From NCBI RefSeq assembly GCF_020379485.1, contig NW_026014893.1:62001-126000 (forward strand): 64,000 nucleotides of DNA. Reading direction: 5' to 3'. Source of the DNA: Brassica napus (lineage: Eukaryota > Streptophyta > Magnoliopsida > Brassicales > Brassicaceae). The position numbers and the translations under genes are program-made. A model generated the notes under the pieces. It saw only the letters and a list, made by a program, of their open reading frames with translations. It was not told the origin of the DNA and made no database searches. This document shows, in pieces, positions 1 to 9,596 of this stretch (the first letter of the stretch is position 1; every line of letters starts with the position of its first letter).

Positions 1-25
1 TATGAGAGTGTTTGGATGTTTATGC
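1..25 (+). pseudogene. copia fragment B, integrase C-terminal part before the solo LTR
   Basis: Bases 2-25 read MRVFGCLC in frame. This is the integrase C-terminal segment found in every copia polyprotein of this window just before the YVLVPGE stretch. The reading resumes in the same frame at 608, so this is the left half of a coding exon split by an inserted LTR. Element B continues beyond the left edge of the window. It is too short to judge alone, but the restored frame across the insertion makes the assignment firm. Confidence 0.85.
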
Positions 26-602
26 TGTTGAGATGAGTCAAGTATATGTGGAGCAAGTGAGGAGTTGAGACTAAGGAGATGAGTTGAAGCTTGGAAAGGT
101 TTGGGTAAGGTCCGTACTGTCCGTACATGACCGTACCATCCGTACACATGGAGATGGATAAAACCTTGACAAGAGTAAAGAAGTTACTTGGGGTAACTTA
201 TGGGAAGGGAAGGAACTTACCTGGATGGATCAGACTGTTGAGGGATAAGGAAGAGCGCGCCTTGACAGGCTGGAACAGCTGGAAAGGCAAGAGCATCTCG
301 GTCCAAGATGCTAGATGCTCCGCGCATGTGGAGAAGCTAATTGGCTAGTTCAAATGAGCTTATCCTTTCTACATTGACCTCACATGCTTTAGTCTTCTCT
401 TGATTTCGAAAACCCTTGTATGCTCACACTATATATTGTAACTCATGTTATTAATGAAAGACTAGACAGTTCTAAACAAATCAATCTCTCTATACTTTTC
501 ATAATGATTCTCCATTAGTCTCTTAATCTCTTAAATCTACTCTAATCTCTTCTCTATTCTTATCTAAACTCAGATTATCTTTTACATTACTCAAAACTGA
601 TA
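26..602 (+). mobile_element. Solo LTR of a Ty1/copia element
   Basis: This 577-bp LTR begins TGTTGAG and ends CTGATA. It is flanked by a perfect 5-bp target duplication TATGC (21-25 and 603-607), and removing it restores the frame of element B. No primer-binding site or internal sequence is attached, so it is a solo LTR left by recombination between the two LTRs of a full insertion. A TATA box lies at 430-436. The block TTGACCTCACATGCTT upstream of it is shared with most LTRs here. Four CCGTAC motifs lie near its start. The termini are TG...TA rather than TG...CA. Confidence 0.93.
112..145 (+). promoter_or_regulatory. CCGTAC motif cluster in solo LTR U3
   Basis: Four copies of CCGTAC lie at 112-117, 121-126, 131-136 and 140-145, so their starts are 9-10 bp apart. 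CCGTAC with its GTAC core matches the known binding preference of plant SBP-box (SPL) transcription factors. Regulation by SPL is inferred; only the motif cluster is seen. Confidence 0.45.
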
Positions 603-607
603 TATGC

Positions 608-2135
608 TATGTTCTAGTACCAGGAGAGTTGAGGAACAAGCTTGAAGCAAGAAGCAGAAAAGCAATGTTCATTGGTTACTAAACAACTCAAAAGGGATAC
701 AAGTGTTATGATCCAGAAGCTAGAAGGGTACTTGTATCTAGAGATGTGAAGTTTATTGAAGAAAGAGGGTACTATGAAGAGAAGAATCAAGAAGAGTTGA
801 GGGACCTCACATCAGATAAGGCTGGAGTCTTAAGGATTATTTTGGAAGGTCTCGGTATCAAGATGAACCAGGATCAGTCCACAAAAAGTGGAAGACAAGA
901 AGAGAGCTCAACTGAACCAAGTAGAGCTACTCAAACACCTCACCTTGATCATGAGGGGGGAAGTGAACCTGAAACTCAAGAAAATGGCCAAGAAGGAGTC
1001 GGCTTGAGTGAAGAAGGAGAAGAGTTCAACTCAGGTTCTCATCATCAAGGTGAGCAAGACCAAGGAGATGAAGAACATCAGAGTGAAGCACAAGAACCGC
1101 ATACACAAGCTGAGCCGGTTCAAGAGCAAGAACAACCAGTATTGAGGAGAAGCACAAGGCTGAGAAAGGATCCTTCCTCTTGGGTAAACAAGCGAGTGTA
1201 CTACAATGCCCAAGCTGTGGAGCATCCTTCTCAAGTTGTGTGTTCCTTTGCTCAATACCCTAAAGAACATTGTGCCTTCATGGTTAACTTGGATGAGAAC
1301 TATATTCCAAGAAGCTATGAAGAAGCAATCATGGATAAAGAATGGAAGGAGTCAGTTGGAGCAGAGGCAGGAGCTATGATCAAGAATGATACATGGTATG
1401 AGAGTGAGTTACCAAAAGGGAAGAAGGCTGTGACTAGCAGATGGATATTCACAATCAAGTATAAGGCTGATGGAAAGGTTGAGAGGAAGAAGTCAAGGCT
1501 AGTTGCAAGAGGTTTCACTCAAACTTATGGAGAAGATTACATAGAAACCTTTGCACCAGTAGCTAAACTACACACAATCCGGATTGTATTAAGCTTGGCT
1601 GTGAATCTTGGATGGGGTTTATGGCAAATGTATGTGAAGAATGCATTCTTACAAGGAGAACTTGAGGATAAAGTGTATATTCATCCACCTCCAGGCCTTG
1701 AACACTTAGTGAAGAGAGGGAATGTGTTGAGATTGAAGAAAGCTATCTATGGGCTAAAACAATCACCAAGAGCTTGGTACAACAAGCTGAGCACTACTCT
1801 CAATGGCCGAGGCTTCAAGAAGTCTGAACTAGATCACACTCTCTTCACACTCACGACTCCCTCAGGTATGATTGCACTCCTTGTGTATGTTGATGATATC
1901 ATTATCACAGGAAGTGATAAGGAAGGTATCATAGCAACCATGGAGTTCCTTAAATCCATATTTGAGATTAAAGACTTGGGAGAAATGAAATACTTTCTTG
2001 GAATTGAGATATGTAGATCCAAGGAAGGTTTATTCATGTCCCAAAGGAAGTATACACTTGATCTTTTGAAAGGTGCATGTGCTTATGGAGGCAAGACAGC
2101 AAGGATGCCTATGGAGGATGGCTACAAAGTCCCAC
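608..2135 (+). pseudogene. copia fragment B: integrase end, linker, reverse transcriptase
   Basis: The frame continues from bases 2-25 with YVLVPGELRNK, then the integrase tail, an acidic Gln/Glu/Ser-rich linker, the LRRSTRLRKD motif and the RT domain with [10 protein letters not shown]. An in-frame TAA at 680-682 breaks the integrase tail. The rest is open from 746 until the homology stops after the GYKVP motif at 2135. In RT motif A the usual QMDVKNAF reads QMYVKNAF, so the catalytic aspartate is a tyrosine. RNase H and the 3' LTR are missing. The reading frame beyond 2135 belongs to the next element and is not real RT sequence. This is a dead copy. Confidence 0.9.
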
Positions 2136-2144
2136 TCGCCGTGA
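2136..2144. other. Junction filler between fragment B and truncated element A
   Basis: The nine bases TCGCCGTGA match neither the expected continuation of B nor the LTR of A. They contain CCGTG, which is also the 5 bp found immediately right of the NA1 LTR at 10597-10601. They may be a relic of the left flank of NA1 in element C. Confidence 0.5.
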
Positions 2145-2561
2145 AGTTTTACCACACTAACTTTAGTTTTACTGTGGTAACTAAGTTAAAGGCTTAGGAA
2201 GTTACCTTGGATCACTTTGGTGAGGAGAAGCACGCCCAAGAGGAGTATGGATAAGGGAGGAGCAGTTTAGATAAGGTCTGGTCAAAGTTGGAAAGGTAAA
2301 GCTACTTTACAGCCTGTCAAAGCATGTGAAGCCTCTCAGCAGCCAGCTAGCCTTGACTTCACATGCTTTGAGTCCCATTTCGAAATCCCCTTTGTATCAG
2401 CCTTATCTCTTCATTTATAACTTGTATCTGAGACATTAAATCAATTAATGGAGTTTTGAGTATTCTCTCTATTCTCTCTCTACTTATTCTCTTAATCTCT
2501 TTAATCTTACACAAAACATTCTGACTGTTCTTAAACACACTCTAATACACAAAAGTGTATA
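2145..2561 (+). repeat. 5' LTR of element A, missing its first 70 bp
   Basis: These 417 bp align with 7124-7540 of the 3' LTR with few differences. The LTR ends AAAAGTGTATA directly before the primer-binding site. The lost end and the filler at 2136-2144 mark a deletion breakpoint. Confidence 0.93.
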
Positions 2562-2579
2562 TGGTATCAGAGCCAGGTT
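2562..2579 (+). promoter_or_regulatory. Primer-binding site of element A (initiator tRNA-Met)
   Basis: TGGTATCAGAGCCAGGTT directly follows the LTR and is complementary to the 3' end of plant initiator methionine tRNA, the usual Ty1/copia minus-strand primer. Confidence 0.95.
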
Positions 2580-2717
2580 ATTAAAAGGGTGGGAGTGTGT
2601 TATTCCTGTTTTTAAAAATCTGGGTTTGTGTTCTTGAGCTATTCTTGGTGTTCTTGAGTGTTCTTGGTGGTTTTTGAGCTATGTTCTTCATCTGATGGGT
2701 TTGATTGAGGGCATCTG

Positions 2718-5700
2718 ATGGAATCAAACGACTTTAGCAGAGAGATGAAGACAAGATCAAGTTATTAAGTGAGGAAAGGGAGAGAAAACGAGTGGATCTG
2801 GTCAGATTGGGTGAAAACAGTTTTTGGAAGCTTTGGGATTTGGAGTAATCAGATAAAGGAAGAACCTTTAAAGGAGTTGGTTATTTTTGAAGATGAAGTT
2901 GTTCAAGAGATCACTAGAAAGAGTGGGATTGAAGCAGCTAGTGAAGAAAGGTCCAAACTTGTGAAGGGCAGTGAGGACAAGAGAGTGATCCGTGACTGGA
3001 AACAAGGAAAGGATGAGCTTTATCAGCTTGTGGGAAGGCTGAAAGAAGTGTGGCTGGAGCTTACAGCAAGGCCAGAGGTAATTCAAGAAAGGAGAGAACA
3101 AGATGTTATCTTTAACTTTCTTGTGAATGAGATGTGTGAGCTTGTTCAATACATTTGTGATGTGTATGAGAAGAACAAGAAGTCAATTCAGTGGAAGGGT
3201 GTTACAAACTGTAAGAAGGGAAGGTTGAGAAAGCTTTCCAAAGTATGGTTCATGAGGAGAAAGGCTTGGAGGAAGGACAGTGAGTCTGGTTATCTGAGTG
3301 ACAAGATGAGCTTGAAGATGATCAAGGAGGCTGCGCAACTAGTGGTGAGAGGAGAGTGTTCTTACTCAGCCTACATGGGTGAATCAGTAGAAGACAGTGT
3401 GGTGTTAAGAGAGCAGAAGAAAGAGGGTGGAGCTGATGATTGCATCACCAGGAAGGAGTGGAGAGTGTTCATGGAACATGTACAAGCTTTAGCAGCAAGC
3501 AAGAAACATGGTGTACAATCCGGAGCTCCTAAACCCATTGTGATTGATTCTGGAGCAAGCCATCATATGATCAGTGATAGGAGACTTATAAGTGAGATCA
3601 AGGCTGCAACAGGGAGTGTTATGATAGCTAATGGTGCTATGATCCCAATAGAAGGAGTGGGAAAGCTCAAACTGTTTGAGAAGGACACAACTGCCTTCTA
3701 CATGCCCCGGTTCACTTCAAATTTGTTATCTGTGAAGAAAGCTACCATTGATCTTGATTGTCAAGTAGTATTCAGACCTGATGAAGTGGAGTTTCAAGAT
3801 TTGAAGACTGGGAGAGTTATTGGCAGAGGGGACAGCAAGAACCAGCTATACCATCTTCAAATGGCTAAGAATTCTAAACCCTTTGATTATGTGTGCTTAA
3901 GTAGTGCTGTTGATAGGTGTGATAGTATGACTTGGCATGCTAGATTGGGACATCCTCATGCTCGTGCAATTGAATTGATCATGCCTAATATGTCATTTAA
4001 TCACTTGGAGTGTGAGGCTTGCATATTAGGAAAGCATTGTAGGACTGTGTTCCCAACTTCTGAGACTACTTATGAGCATTGTTTTGAATTGATCCACTCG
4101 GATGTGTGGACATCTCCATGTGTGTCTAGGGACAGCCAAAAATACTTTGTGACATTCATTGATGAGAAGTCAAAGTATACTTGGCTCACATTGCTTCCAT
4201 CTAAAGATAGGGTGTTAGAAGCTTTTATAAACTTCCAAGCTTATGTTACTAATCAGTACAATGCTACTGTGAAGGTACTTAGATCAGACAATGGAGGTGA
4301 ATACATCAGCAATGCCTTCAGGAGTCATCTAGCCAAGCATGGGATTGTGCATCAGACTAGCTGCCCTTATACACCACAGCAGAATGGTGTAGCTGAGAGG
4401 AAGAACAGGCACTTGATGGAGGTTGCTAGATCAATGATGTTTCATGCAAATGTCCCAAAACGTTTTTGGAGTGATGCTGTGCAGACTGCTTGCTATCTCA
4501 TCAACCGGGTTCCAACCAAGATATTGAAGAATCTGTCTCCATTTGAAGTGTTGAACAAGAGCAAACCTTTCATTGATCACCTACGTGTCTTTGGGTGTGT
4601 GTGCTATGTCATGGTTCCAGGAGAGCAGAGAAACAAGCTGGAGGCAAAGAGTACTAAGGCTATGTTCATTGGTTACTCTATCACTCAAAAGGGGTACAAG
4701 TGCTATGATCCTGAAGCAAGGAGGGTGATGGTATCTAGAGAAGTGAAGTTTGTTGAAACAAAAGGGTATTATGAAGAAAAGAAGTGGGAGGATCTGAAGG
4801 ATTTATCTCAAGCTCCCTCTAATAAGGCAACAATACTGAGAGTGTTGTTGGAGAAGCTAGGGATAGGTTTATCCCAGGATCAGGAACAAGGGAGGAGAGA
4901 GCCTTCTAATCAAGCTGGAGAAGCTGGAAGGACAACTCCTCTTGATCATGAGAGGGGGAATGGATCTGAATCAGGTGAGCAAGAGCAAAACCAAGAAGAT
5001 TCAGGTCATCATAATCAAGAGGATGATGCTCAGTCTAGTGGAGATGGGCAAGGAGAGTCTACTGGTTCAGGGGAGAGTGTGGCTCAGTCTACTGGTTCAG
5101 ATGAGAGTGTGGCTCAGTCTACTGGTTCAGAGGAGAGTGGAGCTCAGTCTAGTGAAGGTGTGCAGCAAGAAGCACAAGAAGAAGAACAAGTTCAGGTTTT
5201 GCGGAGAAGCACAAGGATAAAGAGGGATGCTTCCAACTGGGTAAACACGAGAGTGTACTACAATGCTCAGGCTGTGGAGCATCCTTCTCAAGCCGTGTGT
5301 TCCTTTGCAGAATATCCAGAAGAGCACATGGTGTTTATGTGTAACTTGGATGAGAGTGAGATACCAAGATCTTATGAAGAAGCTATGAAGCACAAGGTTT
5401 GGAGAGATTCAGTAGGAGATGAAAGGGATGCAATGATCAGGAATGACACTTGGTATGAGAGTGAGTTACCTAGAGGGAAGAAGGCAGTTTCAAGCAGATG
5501 GATCTTCACCATCAAATATCTTGCAAATGGGGAGATAGATAGGCACAAGACCAGGCTGGTTGCAAGAGGATTTACACAGACTTATGGAGAAGATTACATT
5601 GATACTTTTGCACCAGTGGCCAAGCTTCACACAATTCGAATTGTGTTATCCATTGCAACAAACTTGGAGTGGGATTTGTGGCAGATGGATGTGAAGAATG

Positions 5701-6911
5701 CTTTCCTGCAAGGTGAGCTAGAAGATGAGGTATATATGCTTCCTCCTCCTGGTCTTGAGCATCTAGTGAAGCCAGGAAATGTTTTGAGATTGAAGAAAGC
5801 TATATATGGGTTGAAGCAATCTCCTAGAGCCTGGTACAGGAAGCTGAGTACAACACTCAATGGGAGAGGGTTCAGGAAGTCTGAACTAGATCACACACTC
5901 TTCACACTGGTCGGACCATCAGGGATCATTGTGATTCTAGTGTATGTGGATGATTTGATTATCACAGGAAGTGATAAGGCTGGGATTAAAGCCACTAAAG
6001 AGTTTCTCAGGTCAGTATTTGATATCAAAGACTTGGGAGAGATGAAGTATTTCTTGGGGATTGAGATATGCAGATCAAAGGAGGGTTTGTTCATGTCTCA
6101 AAGAAAGTATGCAATGGATATGCTGAAGGAAACTGATGTGCTTGGAGGAAAGATAGCTAAGACACTTCTTGAGGAGGGGTATAAGGTCTTGCGTGAGGGG
6201 GAGGTTGAAGAGAACCAGTTGTTTGAGGATGCTAAGCTGTATAGGAGGATGGTTGGAAAGCTGATCTACTTGACGATTACAAGACCTGATATATGCTTTG
6301 CAGTGAATCAAGTGAGCCAGCATATGCAGGCACCAAAGGTTCATCATTGGAAGATGGTTGATAGGATACTGAGGTATTTGAGTGGCACGTCTGGTCAAGG
6401 AGTTTGGATGGGTTGTAATGGCAGTACAGAAGTGGTTGGATATTGTGATGCTGATTGGGCAGGAGATAGAGTGGACAGGAGATCAACTACTGGGTATTGT
6501 ACATTCATTGGAGGGAACTTGGTCACTTGGAAGAGTAAGAAGCAGAAGGTTATCTCCTGTTCAAGTGCTGAAGCTGAGTATAGAGCCATGTTGAAGCTGA
6601 CAAACGAGTTGGTGTGGATCAAGGGGATCTTAAAGCATTTGGAGATTGAGCAGAGTACTCCTATGACAATGCATTGTGACAATCAAGCAGCTATCCACAT
6701 TGCTTCTAACTCAGTCTTTCATGAGAGGACGAAGCATATAGAAGTTGATTGCCACAAGGTAAGGCAGATGATTATACTTGGAGTGATATTGCCATGTTAT
6801 ACAAGAAGTGAAGATCAGCTTGCAGATGTGTTTACTAAGGCAGCGAGATTAAAGACAATGGAGTCCATACTATCAAGACTTGAACTCATTGATCTTACTC
6901 CTAGGAGCTGA
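2718..6911 (+). pseudogene. Element A Gag-Pol polyprotein with one early stop
   Basis: The ATG at 2718 matches the start of the relative in E. Codon 17 is TAA (2766-2768) where E has a glutamine codon; the frame is then open for 1380 codons. The gag-like region is about 275 codons and has no CCHC zinc knuckle, though pieces align with normal gag (WSDWVKT, RREQDVIF, CKKG). Protease DSGASHHMIS lies near codon 277 and integrase HARLGHPH...CEACILGKHC near 404. The integrase acidic residues sit in HSDVW, SDNGGEY and NGVAERKN. The RT has QMDVKNAF and YVDD near 1075, and RNase H has YCDADWAG, AEAEYRAM and HCDNQAA. All pol motifs look intact. A single transition explains the stop. It needs trans complementation or readthrough to make full-length protein. 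Confidence 0.9.
5061..5150 (+). repeat. 30-bp minisatellite in the linker of element A
   Basis: Three direct 30-bp units start at 5061, 5091 and 5121. They encode a ten-residue Ser/Gly/Glu-rich repeat around QSTGS in the acidic linker between integrase and RT. The length is a multiple of three, so the frame is kept. Confidence 0.9.
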
Positions 6912-6943
6912 GCCCCTTAACCATGGAGTCTCCACTCTTTTTC

Positions 6944-7053
6944 CCTCATCAAGGTTTTATCCCATTGGGTTTTCCTTGGTGAGGTTTTTAATGAGGGAGG
7001 TCTTCATGGTTTCCAAGCTTGACTTGTTCTACATGGTCAAGCTTGAGGGGGAG
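6944..7053 (+). promoter_or_regulatory. 3' hairpins and polypurine tract of element A
   Basis: The first hairpin pairs CCTCATCAAGG (6944-6954) with CCTTGGTGAGG (6974-6984). The second pairs CAAGCTTGAC (7014-7023) with GTCAAGCTTG (7036-7045). It directly abuts the polypurine tract AGGGGGAG (7046-7053), which primes plus-strand synthesis and is followed at once by the 3' LTR. Both stems recur in the other elements with paired base changes. Confidence 0.8.
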
Positions 7054-7540
7054 TGTTGAGATGAGGTGATGAAGAGTTGATACATGGATAGAGGAAGAGT
7101 ATTGGGGCAGATGGTAACTTTGGAGTTTTACCACAGTAACTTTAGTTTTACTGTGGTAACTAAGTTAAAGGCTTAGGAAGTTACCTTGGATCACTTTGGT
7201 GAGGAGAAGCACGCCCAAGAGGAGTATGGATAAGGGAGGAGCTGTTTGGATAAGGTCTGGTCATAGTTGGAAAGGTAAAGCTACTTTACAGCCTGTCCAA
7301 GCATGTGAAGCCTCTCAGCAGCCAGCTAGCCTTGACTTCACATGCTTTGAGTCCCATTTCGAAATCCCCTTTGTATCAGCCTTATCTCTTCATTTATAAG
7401 TTGTATCTGAGACATTAAATCAATTAATGGAGTTTTGAGTATTCTCTCTATTCTCTCTCTACTTATTCTCTTAATCTCTTTAATCTTACACAAAACATTC
7501 TGATTGTTCTTAAACACACTCTAATACACAAAAGTGTATA
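7054..7540 (+). repeat. 3' LTR of element A
   Basis: The 487-bp LTR starts TGTTGAGATGAGG and ends GTGTATA. U3 holds the inverted pair TTACCACAGTAA (7128-7139) and TTACTGTGGTAA (7148-7159). The conserved block CTTGACTTCACATGCTT precedes a TATA-like TTTATAA at 7393-7399. The 3' end forms a short hairpin around AAAA. It has no CCGTAC cluster, unlike most LTRs in the window. Confidence 0.95.
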
Positions 7541-9578
7541 CCTTCAAGGCCTAGGGATTGGCCAGTGAGCCTATGTGCCTTAGTATCACTGAGGTTTAGG
7601 GACATAGGCTCTGGATCACGGCCTCTTCACTTCACCACACCTTCTTAGACTCTTCTATAGAACCGGCTTAGTGTCTCTTCCTTTCACCTGACTTCATGCC
7701 ATCTTGAAAGGCTAGGAACGACCTGATCCTCTCCATTGAGTCTCCAAGTAAGGTACCTGATACATCATTCCACAAGTGTATCAGTTCTCAAGAGATAAAC
7801 CTATCATGAATGTATATAAAGAGATTGATCAGGTTTACTCCCTTGTTTAAATGTTGAGGAGTGGCTGCTCTTCACACACCACTTGAATCCCTCACTTGCT
7901 GAGCTTAACAGCTCCTTCTCTTATCATGCAAGCTCATCCACAGTCCCCCTCAAGCTTGAGACCGAGTATAGGAAAGGTCCAAGATTGATAGTGAGCGCAT
8001 GTTAGCTCCATGATAAGCCTTGTGGAGAGCACCTCCATCTCTTTCAGACTTGATGCTTGAATCCTCCACTACATCACCTTTGCACTGAGGAGATACCTCA
8101 GCCCACTCTCCAAGCATCTCACACTAGCTTGTTGAGTGACTTTCTTCTTCCCTCCACTTCGGCTGGATCACTCCATGATCAGCTTGCAATGGCCTTGAAT
8201 AACACAATTCATTGAGCAACAGGATCATCAGGTGGCTCACTTTGCTCCCCTCCTCAAGCTTGGATTGAGTATGGGTCCAAGCTTCAAGTGAGCCTCAATG
8301 AGCCTTAAGATCAGGAGCGCAACATCTCATAGAGTGCGCTTCAACCACTGATCAACCCTTCCCTTTATCTCCAATGCCTTCTGGTCACCGGTCTCCTCTA
8401 GACTTAGGTGATGACCACTCGCCTTGTGTATCCACACACACACCACAGCGACCATTCCCAATGGGTAAAGTCTTCCTCTTCTGCTCGGATTGGTGATGGA
8501 CAGAGAGCACATCTTGTGAACCTGAAACATCACTCAAACTCCAGCAAAGATAAGACACAAGCATTGGGATCAATCCTTGACTAATCATCAAGTTTGATCT
8601 CCAATGTCACAAGCTATGCAACAGATTGAAACAAGCATTATCAAGTTCACATCTTTGCAAGCAATCTCTCTAAGTACAAGCAAGATCAAATCAGATTCAA
8701 GACAAGCTACTTAGGCAATCAACCCTGCCTTAATCCGCAATCATAGACATCCATCTATGTGCTCAATGTTAAGGGAGCAACAATATGACAATATGCTGTG
8801 ACCTTAATCAATTTCTAGCTCATGTATGCAACAAGATCAGCCAATACTTTCTATTATCCTAACACACATCACTGATAACTGAGGCAAAGCAATATTAATC
8901 ATCAATCAACATCAGACAATGCAAAACCTTAAGTGATTTCAGTTTAATGAAAGCTAATAGGATTTAGACAGTTTCTAATATCCTAGCACAATCATAACCA
9001 AACCGGGTAAGCATTTTATTTCTCAACATCAAACAAGACTCTTAAAGCATCCTGGGACTGAACTAGACAATACAATATAGCATTTCATATCAAGAACCCA
9101 CGGATTGCAACACTACACAACACAACACACAACCAGTTTCAATTACTAGCTCATATCAAGAAGGTTTAGGATTAGCTTACAACCAAGGAACCTGAGCTGG
9201 TTCCTTGAGCCTCCTTGGTTATAGGTCACGAATCTGATGGGTAAGAGAGCTGGATCGACACCCAACACCCTCTCCTTGTGTTCATAACCTTCTCCTTGAA
9301 ACCACAACTCAAAAGGCTCCACCTTTCTTCACAGCTCCAAGTCACCAACTTCAGGAACAAAGGGAAAGCTTTCTTCTTGAATGGTTTCAGCTTGGACCAG
9401 AGTTGAGACACACCTTTAATGGACTGGAGAGAGGAGGCACGACCATGATAAACCTCCTTGGCTTCATACACTTTCTTCTTGAAGAGAGAGAACCAAAAGG
9501 ACAGATCTTCAATGGCTTGGATTTGAGATGAGACTAGGCTTGTGATGTATATGCGGAAGCTGGAACCAAGTTCTGATG

Positions 9579-9596
9579 AACCTGGCTCTGATACCA
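9579..9596 (-). promoter_or_regulatory. Primer-binding site of NA1
   Basis: The minus strand reads TGGTATCAGAGCCAGGTT directly next to the LTR, the same initiator tRNA-Met site as in the autonomous elements. Confidence 0.93.

Larger units (their letters stand above)
2145..7540 (+). mobile_element. Ty1/copia element A, 5' LTR truncated
   Basis: The order is truncated 5' LTR (2145-2561), primer-binding site (2562-2579), polyprotein frame (2718-6911), 3' untranslated hairpins and polypurine tract (6944-7053), and full 3' LTR (7054-7540). The first 70 bp of the 5' LTR are missing, so no target duplication can be checked. The right flank is the internal region of NA1. Element E is a close relative: same LTR type, same unusual gag and same linker style. 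A and E form a lineage distinct from the other copia elements here. Confidence 0.95.

Noticed and set aside
127..348. Short plus-strand frame inside the solo LTR
   Set aside because: It lies wholly in U3 over the CCGTAC cluster and conserved LTR blocks. There is no protein similarity to the element coding regions.
2769..2771. GTG at 2769 as start of the element A polyprotein
   Set aside because: The ATG at 2718 aligns with the E start in the same frame. The GTG merely follows the stop at 2766-2768.
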